Source: Anodontia alba
Taxonomy: Eukaryota; Mollusca; Bivalvia; Lucinida; Lucinidae
Assembly (NCBI GenBank): GCA_964016985.1
Contig: OZ024833.1
Location: forward strand, 58,913,463 to 58,977,462
Direction: 5' to 3'
Length of the DNA stretch: 64,000 nucleotides
Shown here: positions 9,986 to 20,193 of the stretch, piece by piece
Numbering within the stretch: position 1 is the first letter of the stretch
Layout of the letters: each line of letters starts with the position of its first letter
Translations under genes and position numbers: made by a program
Notes under the pieces: model-generated
The model's database searches: none
What the model saw: the letters and a program-made list of their open reading frames with translations, nothing else
What the model was told of the DNA's origin: nothing

Positions 9986-10190
9986 TAAACCTTTACCACT
10001 CTCTGAGCCAATTCAGCAGACCACAAGTTCATGATTTTTCTTTCTTTTCTTTTTCCAGATAATAGACCTTGACATTTCATGTAAATTGTCTCCTGCATGA
10101 AAATGTCTCTGCCTATTCTGGGAAAAACAAGAAACACATACTTCAAAATGTCGTCTGCCGATTTTTTTACCAGCGCATGCTTTGCGCTAA
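9986..10190 (+). mobile_element. Family C element, diverged
   Basis: CTTTACCACTCTCTGAGCC to CAGCGCATGCTTTGCGCTAA. Centre retains CATTTCATGTAAATTGTCTC but the right arm is short. A further, strongly decayed C/D-like stretch follows at 10240-10440 (TTAGCAGACGAGAAATATG, CACATGAAATGTCAAAG). Confidence 0.65.
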
Positions 10191-10514
10191 CAAAGAAAGA
10201 TGCCCTATTGAGTTGAGTGGTAGTAAACGATACCAAAATTGGAGAATTTTTTTTTTTCAGAAACGCAGTCGAGAATATTAGCAGACGAGAAATATGAGTA
10301 TGTTTTTTTCTGAATTTTCCAGTAAAATCAGATTAAGACTTTTTCCTAAGAAACGGTTCACATGAAATGTCAAAGATAGATATTTTCTAGGAATAATAAG
10401 AACAACACTCATTTATCGTCTGTGAAACACATGACAAGCATTCTAATGGTTAATAACAGAACTGGTAAGAGCTGAGAGGCCAAGACAGACTTTGTACATT
10501 TGTATATACTAATA

Positions 10515-10722
10515 CTTATCATGCTGGGTTAAACATTTACAAACATTTTTTCTTATTTTCCAAATAAAACAGGGTTTGACATTTCATGCAAATGGTCGCC
10601 TGAAGAGACCATTTGCATGAAATATCAAATCCTGTTTTCTGGGGGGGGGGGGGGGGGGGGGGGAAATAAGGAAAATATCAGTTTGTCGTCTGTTGATTTT
10701 GCCCAGAGGGTGATAAAGGAAA
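10515..10722 (+). mobile_element. Family C element with a poly-G insertion
   Basis: Centre CATTTCATGCAAATGG / CCATTTGCATGAAATATC folds well. Immediately after CCTGTTTTCTGGG lies a run of 23 G (10641-10663), an expansion of the normal CTGGGAAAAATAAG block. The reading frame through it has no biological meaning. Confidence 0.8.
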
Positions 10723-11510
10723 ACAGATGCTTAATAATATTATCCACTCAAATGCACAATACAATATTTTTTTCGTCTGCTGAATATAGACAGAACGCCT
10801 TACGCATGTCATATTTACGACATATAAGCTTCATAATCTTACCACTCCCTGGAGGAGAACTGTTTGCCACAGAAAACAGGCCAAGTCATATTTTCTCAAA
10901 AAAAAAAAAAAAAAAAAGTGAACCCGGCACACGTTAGCGTTACCAGCTTGTTGAGCGCCTCGGCGTTTTAATGGTTCAGTCGAATCTGTCAGATTCTGGC
11001 AAAGTTAAGCCTGTTTTGTTTTAGGTATAGTTGCTTACAGGCGAGACAGGAAGGATTATTTATGTACTTCAGGCTTATTTCCACTCTTGTGTTTTGTTAT
11101 CATCATTAATACAACCTATACTGACCAAAAAAAAAAAAAAAAAGGAAAAAAACGCTAAATGCAGTAAATGGCAAAAGAAACGAATTATAATTGTAAAACT
11201 GATCTACTGTCATTTCAACATCACTTGGAAAGACGTTTTTTGCTTGATTTTATTTTAAATGAAAATATTTTGTTTTGATCGACCATGCTGATCAGAAACC
11301 ATTTTTTTTTTTCTTTTTTTTTGTTTGTTTCTGTGTTTTGTTTTCAAGTATTAACCCGAAAATTAAATTTACGGCTGAAAATTGGTCTGACCTATGCAAT
11401 TTCTATGGTAAAGTTTTTTTTTTTTTTTTTTTTAATTTTTTGTCTGAAAAATATTTTAACTTTCATTTGTTGAATTTAAATTATTGATGTTTAACAACGA
11501 TATTGTGAAA
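10723..11510. other. AT-rich sequence with homopolymer runs
   Basis: Several poly-A and poly-T runs (10899, 11128, 11301, 11415). A weak C-type fragment (TTTCGTCTGCTGAATATAG) lies near 10771. No exon or complete element seen. Confidence 0.4.
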
Positions 11511-11522
11511 ATTTCAGAAAAA

Positions 11523-11819
11523 GTGGATTGGGTGGCCTAGTGGTTAGCGCACTCGACTTTCAGGCGGGATATCGTGGGTTCGAATACCGCTCGGGTCGAG
11601 ACAGTTTACAGACCATTAGTACACCTAGCTCATACCCGACGTGCCCTGGATCGTGGGTTGAGTATAAAGTGGACAGGGCGGCGCTTGATGACAGGCAGCG
11701 GAACCAAGTGTGCATCGGTGATCCATGAAAGCGAGGCTGTATAAATGCATGTACATAACAATCGCCGCTGCCTCTATGTGCCTCGGTTGCCTGGTAGCGT
11801 TAAAAATCCGCACAACAAC
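11523..11819 (+). mobile_element. SINE-S, full length with 12-bp target duplications
   Basis: Flanked by perfect copies of ATTTCAGAAAAA (11511-11522 and 11820-11831). The head is tRNA-like: A-box region GGCCTAGTGGTTAGCGCAC and B box GGGTTCGAATACC. The body includes GTGCCCTGGATCGTGGG and GATCCATGAAAGCGAGGC. The 3' end is GCCTGGTAGCGTTAAAAATC and ACAACAAC, an AAC-type tail typical of LINE-mobilised SINEs. It matches the reverse-strand copy at 44169-44466 throughout. A tRNA gene is ruled out because the head does not close into a full cloverleaf and sits in a 297-bp unit. Confidence 0.9.
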
Positions 11820-12209
11820 ATTTCAGAAAAATTGAACAAGCTGAACTTGTTGAAAATCTGCCTCTAAGTTACCTGCCCTATAGATTTCTGCATAATTTGC
11901 ATTCATTTTTACTGTCAGAAAATATTAAAATATTTGATTTAAAAGAAAAAAAGATATCAAAAGCACGGTAGTGTATAAAATATGCATGTAAATAAAAAAA
12001 AATGAGGATATACGTGAATTGTTTATTCTTCAATACAAAGTATACATGTGAGAAATTGTGGACTAGCACATACAGATGATTTTTTTTCAGCAACAGAAAA
12101 TATGAATGAATCTTACTTTTCTTTGCAGTGGGGATGGGGGTGGGGGAGGGGGTGGTATATATTAAGGAGAGGTAAGCACATTGATCAGTTAAAGTATCAA
12201 GTAAGTATG

Positions 12210-12395
12210 TTAACCCATTGCACTCTTGGAAATGTATTTAGCAGGCGACATTTAAAAATAATTTTACTGTCACAAAATAGATAGCTCAATATGTGAATTG
12301 TTTCCATGCCATGTCAAATCCTTAATTTGTGTAAAAAGCCATGGAGCATAAGTGTCGTCTGCTAAATACACCCCTAGAATTCAACGGGTTAAAGC
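12210..12395. mobile_element. Family C element, highly diverged
   Basis: Ends TAACCCATTGCACTCTTGG and GTGTCGTCTGCTAAATACAC. The centre retains GAATTGTTTCCATGCCATG and little else. An old copy. Confidence 0.5.
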
Positions 12396-12537
12396 ATTCG
12401 CGATGTCCATATATTTAGGAAAATTATGATATATGTAATGGGTACCATTTCCCAATGACGGAAGCCACACAATTCTTGCTGCTGTATGAAAAGAAAATTT
12501 GAGCCAGCGCATGACAAAACCTACAACAAGACTTGTG

Positions 12538-12725
12538 CGACCAGCGAGGACTCAGATCAGCCTGCGCATGCGCGCAGTCTGATCAGTCTTTGCTGATCGC
12601 TTGTGCCTTCTACAGCCTCCGGGCTCTCCCAATAGGGATAAGCGAGAAGTCTTGCCATACTGTGTGGATGTACAGGCTGATCTGAGTCGTTGCTGGTCAC
12701 AGAGGTCTTACTACAGGCTTTGTCG
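12538..12725. mobile_element. Family H double-hairpin element
   Basis: First hairpin CAGATCAGCCTGCGCATG / CGCGCAGTCTGATCAG; second, weaker, around TACAGGCTGATCTGAGTCG. The flanks GCGACCAGCGAGGACTC and GTTGCTGGTCACAGAGG are inverted. Confidence 0.65.
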
Positions 12726-12844
12726 TGCGCAAACGGCGTGGAACTACAATTTTTGCATGCAAATCATTTATTGCCCATTTAAAGAAATAAATGATTGATC
12801 GCTATATCGTCTGTAAGAACTTGTTTCGATCGAAGCTTTTTCTT

Positions 12845-12988
12845 TGAAACAGTTACAAGAAGCAAATTCTTTCCGTTAAGAGTAGCCACTATTTTGGAAG
12901 TGATTCTAGGCATATGTTTTCGGGGGGAATTTCAAGAGTTTTACTGGGTGTGCGTAAAAATAATTCCGTTCTAGCTACGCCACTGCCT
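12845..12988 (-). mobile_element. Family L fragment
   Basis: AGCAAATTCTTTCCGTTAAG, AGTAGCCACTATTTTGGAAG and the terminus AATTCCGTTCTAGCTACGCC. The opposite half is missing. Confidence 0.7.
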
Positions 12989-12999
12989 CTTTCCCAATG

Positions 13000-13485
13000 A
13001 GATGATCACAATCCCAGGTATCAAAGCAAGCATCGGAAGAAAACCTGGCACACATTAACAAAACAGGAAGCAAAGTGGGCAGTCGTACAGTGGGTGATCA
13101 AAATCCTAGAATTCAGACGCCTAAACGTGCAGCTACAAAGCCTACAAGGAATGAATTAGACTGGCTCCAGTCTTCAGTGACTAAATATTTATTCTTTTTA
13201 TCATGTTTGATAATACGCTAAAATAAAACCAAAATAATATCATGACTATAAAGGCTGGTCACTAGTGACCAGCTATAGTCAAGATATTATTTTGGTTTTA
13301 TTTTTGGTCACTAGTGACCAGCCTTATAGTCATGATATTATTTTGATTTTATTTTAGTGTCTTATCAAACAGAGTTACGTATAAGAATACATATTTAGTC
13401 ACTGGAGACTGGAGCCAGTCTAAGAACGAATAAGACACGAACAACCGCCTTGGAACGGTCAGTTGTAAAAACTGCCGAGGGTGGG
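13000..13485 (+). repeat. Family Q repeat, coding-like, split by family I
   Basis: The right part CGAACAACCGCCTTGGAACG is shared with 21140-21170 (ACCACCGCCTTAGAACGG), so this is an interspersed repeat. The left part (13018-13155) is stop-free in one frame from GTATCAAAGCAAGC and reads as a Lys/Arg/Thr-rich peptide, starting after CAATCCCAG. That could be an exon, but a matching donor is not visible and the neighbouring repeat argues for a decayed mobile element. Confidence 0.45.
13156..13424. mobile_element. Family I foldback element, near-perfect palindrome
   Basis: TTAGACTGGCTCCAGTC at the left is inverted as GACTGGAGCCAGTCTAA at the right. Centre CATGACTATAAAGGCTGG, CACTAGTGACC and its complement. 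A second CACTAGTGACCAGC unit is present, so the centre is partly duplicated. Inserted within family Q. Confidence 0.88.
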
Positions 13486-13689
13486 GTGGTTAAATATCTT
13501 CACCCTAAGTTCAAATGTTGCAAGACTACAAAATAATCGTGCGGCTCATATAGAGGCATCCCAAAACAAAATCAGTGAAACTTCACAGACAAAATTTAAA
13601 TCAAATTAAATCACTACGATGAAACAAGTATGAGGGCTCGTGACAAACATCTCAAACACTGATGATAGCCAGAACTCAAGATTAAATTC

Positions 13690-13930
13690 AAGCAAACAGT
13701 GAAGACCCTGATCAGACGCCGCGTTCTGCGGCGTCTGATATGGGTTTGCACTGTTTACCAAAGTCCCAGCCCTATGCTAAGTCCAGGTTTTACCAGTAAC
13801 CCTCTTTACACAGCACGCTGACGTCACAGCGAGCGTGGTTATAAATAGCAACGATGCGCGTTTGATTTCAATGGTCAATGATAATCACGTGAACAGCAAC
13901 CTTAAAGAAATTTTGTTATAACATGTTTTG
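13690..13930 (+). mobile_element. Family F-long element
   Basis: Perfect F hairpin (ATCAGACGCCGC / GCGGCGTCTGAT) followed by the F-long body: GCTGACGTCACAGCG (CRE TGACGTCA), TTATAAATAG (TATA-like), CAATGGTCAATGATAATC and CACGTG, then CAACCTTAAAGAAATTTT. Confidence 0.8.
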
Positions 13931-13939
13931 TAGGAATTT

Positions 13940-14035
13940 CAGAACTCAGTGGAAACAGTGCAGACCCTGATCAGGCGCCGCGTTCTTTTGCGTCTGATCT
14001 GGGTCTACACTGTTTGCCAGTGTCCCTTTTGTGGG
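13940..14035 (+). repeat. F hairpin
   Basis: CAGTGGAAACAGTGCAGACC and GCGTCTGATCTGGGTCTAC. Begins only about 10 bp after the previous F-long copy, so two F units are in tandem. Confidence 0.75.
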
Positions 14036-14324
14036 ACGCTAGGCATATATATGGAGTAATAGAGTCTGAGCCCCGACCCACCGTCTTGAAATAAAAGAGG
14101 AACACATAGCTATCAACCATGACTGGGTTAAAAACTAAGCATGCAGTCTATCGCATAACTTCACTGTCATATTCAATCCTTTTATAACGGGTAAGACTTT
14201 TTTTTAAGTCTTTTAAAAAGTAGAATCCCCATTTTTATGATTTTTAATACGTATTTGTCTTACATATTCGGCTAGAAGAAAGTCAAGGATATAATGTGGA
14301 CACTGATCACGCCATGCGGACACA

Positions 14325-14400
14325 ATGTTGAAAACGCGTCGATTCAACGTTTTTACCTTAAATCGACGTTGTTTCAACGTTGTAAGCCTGCTGGGATAAC
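14325..14400. repeat. Fragment of the CGTTG palindrome family
   Basis: GTCGATTCAACGTTTTTACC, ATCGACGTTGTTTCAACG and the terminal CCTGCTGGGA resemble the intact palindrome at 45965-46076. Confidence 0.6.
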
Positions 14401-14520
14401 TCCTAAAGGAGCCACCATATTTAAGGGGACAGGATACACTTTCAGGGGAGGCAACTTGATGAAAATATTCTTGACTCCTGAAAAGGGTCTACTCCAAAAG
14501 GAAAGATTTTGCTCCTAAAT
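14400..14520 (+). mobile_element. Family K left half
   Basis: TTAAGGGGACAGGATACACT (terminal repeat), then CAGGGGAGGCAACTTGATG and GGTCTACTCCAAAAGG. It stops at GATTTTGCTCCTAAATTG, before the right arm. Confidence 0.65.
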
Positions 14521-14624
14521 TGTTTCTTCTTGTGTATCAATAAAATTTACAGCGTGGCGTTAGATTTATCACTATGACGTTGTTATACCAAGAAGTCTAG
14601 TATACCTAATCTGGATTTCCACAG

Positions 14625-14870
14625 TGGCGTAGCCAGAAGGGAATTATTTTTACGCATACCTAAGAAAACCTTTGAAAACTATGCCTAGAATCGATTCCAA
14701 AGTAGGGGCTACTCTTAAAGGAAAGAATTTGTTCACAGAATGAGCAGGCCCTATGGTAATGATACAAAATAGTTTATGTTAATGCCACTTTATTATATAA
14801 ATATTTTTCTTACGCGTGTTACGCATATGCGTAATGTGCGTAAAGAGCGCTACGCCTAAGTTTCATATAC
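14625..14870 (+). mobile_element. Family L element, one core arm lost
   Basis: Starts CAGTGGCGTAGCCAGAAGG. Contains GGGGCTACTCTTAAAGG and GAAAGAATTTG. Ends GTTACGCATATGCGTAATG. The right arm of the hairpin is replaced by TTCACAGAATGAGCAGG. Confidence 0.75.
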
Positions 14871-15295
14871 GTGTCTTTTTAAGAGGAATGCATAGCCCTT
14901 CAGGGGCAGTAACTCTTTCAAGATTAATTTGGCTCCTAACTAAAATGAGGTTTACCAATGCACCGGGTAACGTTAGAAATAATACTGCGTTGATAGAATT
15001 TATTGCTGTGCCGTTAAAGTTCCCTGTTTATGCAATTTCCCTGTTCATGCACTTTATCAGTTGATTGGCCGTAAAAGGTTCTTATTCATTCTGGTCAGTC
15101 ACATAAATGTCTGCTTGGCATTGGCAAGCTGTCTGAACCATGCCTCCTTTTGCCTACAGACACCATATTTTATTATTGACATTTTCGTATCTCTATACAT
15201 GATTAAGACGGAAATGTAAATACTGAAAACTGGTTTCAGAAAAAGCCAGAGAGACCTGGTATAAGCTATAGCCCAGCAGAAATTACAAGAGCTCT

Positions 15296-15366
15296 AGAAA
15301 GGATCAGTCACCCAACAGTAGTATAGGGTGGCACTACGGACCACCCTATACTACTCCCAACTGATC
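15296..15366. repeat. Isolated hairpin
   Basis: GTAGTATAGGGTGG and CCACCCTATACTAC form a perfect 14-bp stem with a 9-base loop; the outer GATCAGT and ACTGATC also pair. Probably a very small foldback element. Only this copy is seen. Confidence 0.7.
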
Positions 15367-15379
15367 GCATATAGGTGTG

Positions 15380-15650
15380 AGGGAACAAATTATCTTTTAT
15401 AATAGACCCCTTAATTTTGAGAACACACTTGGTGTGTAGGAAAGCAAACAGGAAGTCACAAATTAAAGTTATCTACCTTGTCAAAAACGATAGAGATTCA
15501 ACCAAACATATCAGGTATCCTTTACCTTCACAACTCTATGGTCAAATTCAGAACACACTTGAAATGCAGGAAAGCAAACAGGAAGTCAGAAAAGTTATCT
15601 CCCTGGTCAAAAATGATGAAAAAATCAACCAGGTATAGCCAGTCCCCTTA
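15380..15650 (-). mobile_element. Family K right part, internally duplicated
   Basis: AGGAAAGCAAACAGGAAGTC occurs at 15438 and 15569, each with GTTATCT and TCAAAAAYGAT after it. The end GCCAGTCCCCTTAAA is the K terminus. The central hairpin is absent. Confidence 0.65.
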
Positions 15651-15734
15651 AATGTCTCTGTAAAGAGCCATGAAGATGTGTTGAATTACGGACGTTCTAT
15701 GAGTTGTATCAGCCATTGAAAAGGTGCTGAACTC

Positions 15735-15800
15735 GCGTGCGAACAGCGAATGTCCGGATTCACCTGCACGTTCACGCAGTCTGATCTGACTCCGTATCAT
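15735..15800. repeat. Family H hairpin fragment
   Basis: GCGAACAGCGAATGTCCGG and TTCACGCAGTCTGATCTGAC form one weak hairpin. Confidence 0.5.
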
Positions 15801-15809
15801 TCATCCCTA

Positions 15810-16145
15810 AGTACATGTATACATAATCCAAAATTTCCTTAAGGCTGTTGTCCACGTGATTATCATTGACCAATGAAATCAAACCGCGCGTTTGTACGAA
15901 ATGAAGGTAATGGTTATATTTAAAGCCGCGCTATTCTTGTCGCGGTGACTCCCAAGTGCCGTGTAAAGAGGATCATCTGTAAAACCTGGACTGGGACATT
16001 AGCAAACAGTGTGACCCAGATTAGACGCCACAGAACGCGGCGTCTGATCATGGTCTACACTGTTTGGAGTTAAGGGTTAAATGAAACAGTCTTAAGTCCC
16101 CATTCAGGGCACACTCTAAGACAATCGACCCACCAGTACTCTCAG
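15810..16145 (-). mobile_element. Family F-long element, minus strand
   Basis: Reverse of 23520-23890. Contains CACGTGATTATCATTGACC, AAATCAAACCGCGCG, TTATATTTAAAGCCGCGC, then AAACCTGGACTGGGACATT and the hairpin GACGCCACAGAACGCGGCGT. Ends GACAATCGACCCACCAG. The CRE is altered to GGTGACTCC in this copy. Confidence 0.8.
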
Positions 16146-16197
16146 CGCTTTGATCTACAGTTTCCAAATACGATGTAAGGGAATAGCATTGGTCATC

Positions 16198-16460
16198 ATC
16201 ACGAAAACATGCCTATATAATTTTGACCCCCTTAAACCCTACTTTTATATAGTAAAACTCGGGTTTACAGGGGTATACAAAAATTTTCTTATTTCTGCTC
16301 AAAACATAGATTATGGGTACTGGATAGAGCGGTTCTAACGAGTACCCACAATCTATGTTTTGAGCAGGAACATGAAAAATATCAGAATATTTTATCTGAA
16401 ATTTTCCATTTTTTGATGGTAAAATTTTCAGTATATTTGAATAGGCATGTTTTCGTAATG
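16198..16460 (+). mobile_element. Family A element, damaged core
   Basis: Ends ATCACGAAAACATGCC and GGCATGTTTTCGTAATG. The left core arm is shortened to GGGTACTGGATAGAGCGG, so about 20 bp of the palindrome centre is missing. Confidence 0.85.
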
Positions 16461-16584
16461 TGTTGAGATCCATCAATGCGTGTGCTGGTTTGGGCTATCA
16501 CTGTACGCATATGCATTTAATAAGGCATTTTTATCTGCCTTGGTCCAGATGATTTGAGCCGCTACTTAAGAAATTGTACCTTTT

Positions 16585-16768
16585 GACATGTGCACCCAAC
16601 GACGACTCAAATCAGCCTGCGCATCTGTGCAGTCTGATCAGGGTCTTCATTGTCCGCATGAAGAAACTTGGCTATCCGAAATGCACCCAGTCAAGATTCT
16701 GATCAGACTGTGCGAATGCACAAGCTGATTTGAATCTTCACTTGGCTCACATAAACGCGGCTCATTTA
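16585..16768. mobile_element. Family H double-hairpin element
   Basis: CAAATCAGCCTGCGCATC / GTGCAGTCTGATCAGGG, then GATCAGACTGTGCG / CACAAGCTGATTTGAATC. Linker GCATGAAGAAACTTGGC. Ends GCACCCAACGACGAC and CTTCACTTGGCTCAC. Confidence 0.75.
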
Positions 16769-17418
16769 CCCTTTTTTGTGCTGTAAAGGAGGTTGCTTTA
16801 CAAATGAAGAAACTTAAACGTTTAGATGTACAGTGTTTCTTTGATACAGAATAAATGACAACGAATACTTCCGGAAAAAAGACAAAAATTGTGCGCTTGA
16901 TCAAACTAACGCACGCAATTCCTATATTATCTAATCGGTAATGTTCAGTGGTTTTGTAATAACATATAGACAGACATCCAATAACCATTTAGCCAGTAAG
17001 CGTTTATCAAAAACTCTCTCGCAGTCTGCGCATTTGCGCAATCTGGTATGACCCTCTGTGGTCCCTCCACTGTCCTCTGCCCCTCAAATACTGTAGGGAC
17101 AGACCAAACTAAATTTCACGCAGGCGCAAACAGGGGCTTAGGTTTCATTTATTCATATAAAATGCAATGTCGTTTTCCTGCGTCACGGTTCCTTAACTAT
17201 TTTAAAATTGTCAGAGCTGCATAATTATTTTGAAATTGTTTGCGTATGAATTCACTTTAAACAACGGTTTATAAAGCTTCCATTTTCCTTGGAATAAACC
17301 CTGTAATTGCAGGCTAAATGTGTTATTTTCATTCAAATTAAATTCAAATTCAGAAAGCATTATGATGGGTCGATACATAATTTTGCTTCTTCCCAGAACC
17401 GTCTTTCTCGTCGTTATA

Positions 17419-17696
17419 CATCACGAAAACACGCCATTATAATTTTGACCCCCGTAAACCCCACTTTTATGTAGTAAAACTGGGGTTTACAGGGGTATAC
17501 ATTATTTTTCTAATTTCTGCTCAAAATATAGATTCTTGGTACTCGTTAGAACCGCCTCGCCGAGGCAGTTCTAATGAGTACCCACAATCTATGTTTTGAG
17601 CAGAAATATGAAAAATATCAGAGTTTTTTATCTGAAAATTTTCAGTTTTTGGAGGTGAAATTTTCTATATATTTGAATAGGCGTGTTTTCGTAATA
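17419..17696 (+). mobile_element. Family A foldback element
   Basis: CATCACGAAAACACGCC to GCGTGTTTTCGTAATAACC. Core GAACCGCCTCGCCGAGGCAG nearly perfect. The left arm carries TAGATTCTTGG in place of TAGATTGTGGG. Confidence 0.88.
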
Positions 17697-17804
17697 ACCA
17701 CCATTAGTCCATTTTCGTGTATTGTAGAAGAATATAAAACAGACTAACTTCTCAGAACAGAGAAAGCAGCAGCCGTATGTCGATGAAAATTGGCATAGAA
17801 TTTG

Positions 17805-17910
<106 letters not shown>

Positions 17911-17999
17911 TGCTGTCAGTCACAGACTAAGGATTAATGATCTTACGACCTGCCGCGCTAAGCTTTTGAATTACCTTGACGACCGGCCACTGTACTGCC

Positions 18000-18260
18000 A
18001 ATAATGCCATGGTCATGAAATGCATCAAATTATTTTTCTTATTTATTTTGTCACTTTGTTTTGTTTTGTTTTATTTTCTTCAATTTGTCATGTCAGCTTT
18101 AATCTAAAGCCTGTGTTACAGATAGTCTTTAAAGTAGGACTAGGCATTTCATTTGAAACGAATGTCATGTCCTGTTTTCAGGGGAAAAAAAACAAAACAA
18201 CATGAACTATGTCATTTGCTAATATCTGCCTTAATTTGCCTGTAAGAGGCTAACACCTAA
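18000..18260. mobile_element. Decayed family C-like element
   Basis: Pieces such as GGCATTTCATTTGAAACG, ATGTCATGTCCTGTTTTCAG and GTCATTTGCTAATATCTGCC keep the family order but little identity. Confidence 0.4.
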
Positions 18261-18394
18261 ATGGATTAATTCCTTATTGTGTTCCCTGGAGGAAGACATA
18301 TCACAAAATGCTTTCAATGAAAGTAGATAATAAGTAACCCTATAAAGGGGCATTAAGAAAATTACGTAATACATGAGTCGCAACATGCGAAAAC

Positions 18395-18600
18395 GTACCT
18401 TCTCCATGCGGACAACGAAGATTCAAATCAGCCTGCGCATTCGCGCAGTCTGATCAGGGTCTTCGTTGTCCGCAGGAATATACTTTGTATGTTGGGCTAT
18501 CAAAATGCGCCCAGTGAAGATTCTGATCAGACTGCGCAAATGTGCAGGCTGATCTGAATCTTCGCTGGGCGCACATGTCCGGAGGTACCTTTTCTGACGT
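18395..18600. mobile_element. Family H double-hairpin element, best copy
   Basis: Inverted ends ACGTACCTTCTCCATGCGGA and CATGTCCGGAGGTACCTT. Hairpin one: TGCGGACAACGAAGATTC with GGTCTTCGTTGTCCGC. Hairpin two: GCGCCCAGTGAAGATTC with GAATCTTCGCTGGGCGC. Both enclose GATCAGACTGCGC-type sequence. Confidence 0.85.
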
Positions 18601-18737
18601 TGGGGCTCATATATAGACAGCGTCTGATTTGTTCAATCTGTTTCTCACTGCAGTCTGGTCACGGTCACGGTGTTTGCTTTTTGAAACACTATGACTTTCT
18701 TTGGGTTAGTATAATATTGAAGGAGGGTAACATAAAA

Positions 18738-18960
18738 AAAATTTAAACCGATGCTATATGTAGACTTTGGCAATTGTTGGTTATCATAGCCGAAAAAATG
18801 TTGGTTGTCATGACAACCCGACCGATATTAACGATAGGATGAAAACAAATTTAAACCGATGCTATATATGTAGTCTTTTGGCAACTATTGCGGTTACAAT
18901 AGCCGAAAAAATATTAGTTGTCATGACAACCCGACCGACAGTTCCGGTAGGATGAAAAAG
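18738..18960 (+). repeat. Two tandem copies of a 108-bp unit
   Basis: AAATTTAAACCGATGCTATA starts at about 18739 and 18847. Each unit has AGCCGAAAAAAT and the palindrome TTGTCATGACAA followed by CCCGACCGA. No known family recognised. Confidence 0.8.
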
Positions 18961-19028
18961 AAAGGTAAATGTGATATTAGAAAAATTCAAGAAATACTGC
19001 CGCCAATTTTCAGTCAGATCTGAACGAG

Positions 19029-19029
<1 letters not shown>

Positions 19030-19116
<87 letters not shown>

Positions 19117-19124
19117 GGGGGGGG
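19030..19124. repeat. (TA)n microsatellite with a G run
   Basis: About 40 TA units ending in TTTTGGGGGGGGG. No element boundary visible around it. Confidence 0.95.
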
Positions 19125-19136
19125 ATTGTTTTTAAT

Positions 19137-19515
19137 GGGTCGATTGTTTACAGTCGAGCCTTAGTATACAAACGCCAAAATATCCTTAAGGTAGTTGTCC
19201 ACGTGATAATCATTGACCAATATAATCAAACCACGCGTTAGACAAAGTCCAGGTAACGGTTATTTATAGCGGCGCTATTCTTGTCGCTGTGATGTCTGAG
19301 TGCTGTTCATAGAGGGTTATCTGTAAAGCCTGAAATGGGACATTTGGGACATTGGCAACCAGTGCAGACCCAGATCAGACGCCACAGAACGCAGTCTTTG
19401 ATCAGGATCTGCACCGTTTGCTTAGATTACAAGAAGTTAAGGGTTAAATGAAACAATCGTAAATCCCCGTTCTGAACCATTTACACTCTACACTCAGTGA
19501 CTATCAACCCTCCAG
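19137..19515 (-). mobile_element. Family F-long element, minus strand
   Basis: CACGTGATAATCATTGACC, AAATCAAACCACGCG-like block, GGTTATTTATAGCGGCGC, then CAGTGCAGACCCAGATCAG hairpin with a diverged right arm (TTTGATCAGGATCTGC). An extra GGACATTTGGGACATT duplication is present. Confidence 0.75.
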
Positions 19516-19566
19516 TGCTGTCAGTGCTTTGGTTTTTTCCTGCTTCAAAACTTCCATTTGCCATAT

Positions 19567-19785
19567 CTTAACTCTTAAAGCGCCAAGCAAAATTTGAAGC
19601 AGACGACATTCAATTCTTTTTAATTTTTCGGAGAAAACAAGTCTTGACATTTCATGTGAATCGTCTGCCAAGCAGACGATTCACACGAAATATCAAGACT
19701 TGTTTTCTCTGAAAAATAATAATAAAAAAAAAGATAAAAAATTATCATCTGCTGCAGTTGTGACTGGCGCTCTAAGGGTTAAAAG
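19567..19785 (+). mobile_element. Family D foldback element, reference copy
   Basis: ACTCTTAAAGCGCCAAGC at the left and GACTGGCGCTCTAAGGGTT at the right are inverted. Core GTGAATCGTCTGCC / CAGACGATTCAC inside TCTTGACATTTCAT and ATATCAAGACTTG. Outer GCAGACGACATT faces ATCATCTGCTGCAG. Confidence 0.85.
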
Positions 19786-19916
19786 GCAATGCTGGTAAAA
19801 GTCAGGAAAGAACAAAACTTAAAGATAGGATCCAATATATTTTCTTGTATCGGCCAGTGGACTAGTTCTACTCGGGATAATACAGAATGAGAGCCTTTCA
19901 GTAAGGCGGTCGGCTC

Positions 19917-20193
19917 ATTACGAAAACACGCCTATTCAAATATATTGAAAACTTTACCACCAAAAACTGAAAATTTTCAGATGAAAATTTCTGATATTTT
20001 TCATATTTCTGCTCAAAACATAGATTGTGGGTACTCGTTAGAACCGCCTCGGCGAGGCGGTTCTAACGAGTACCCACAATCTATGTTTTTGGGCAGAAAT
20101 AAGAAAAATAATGTATACCCCTGTAAACCCCAGTTTTACTATATAAAAGTGGGGTTTAAGGGGGTCAAAATTATATAGGCATGTTTTCGTGAC
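19917..20193 (-). mobile_element. Family A foldback element, reference copy
   Basis: CATTACGAAAACACGCC to GGCATGTTTTCGTGACG. The core GAACCGCCTCGGCGAGGCGG and its flanks form a perfect stem of about 40 bp. It abuts a family C copy at its right edge. Confidence 0.9.

Noticed and set aside
10258..10300. Acceptor TTTTTTTTTCAG followed by an exon
   Set aside because: The sequence is a decayed C/D-type element and the frame is short.
11523..11620. tRNA gene
   Set aside because: The A- and B-box-like head is the start of a 297-bp SINE with target duplications and does not make a full cloverleaf. The same applies at 24398, 27719, 38009, 38919 and 44400.
15166..15223. Exon starting after CTCCTTTTGCCTACAG
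   Set aside because: The acceptor is good and the short frame (TPYFIIDIFVSLYM) is hydrophobic, but it is under 20 codons and the only donor (AATGTAAATAC) is weak. Insufficient evidence.
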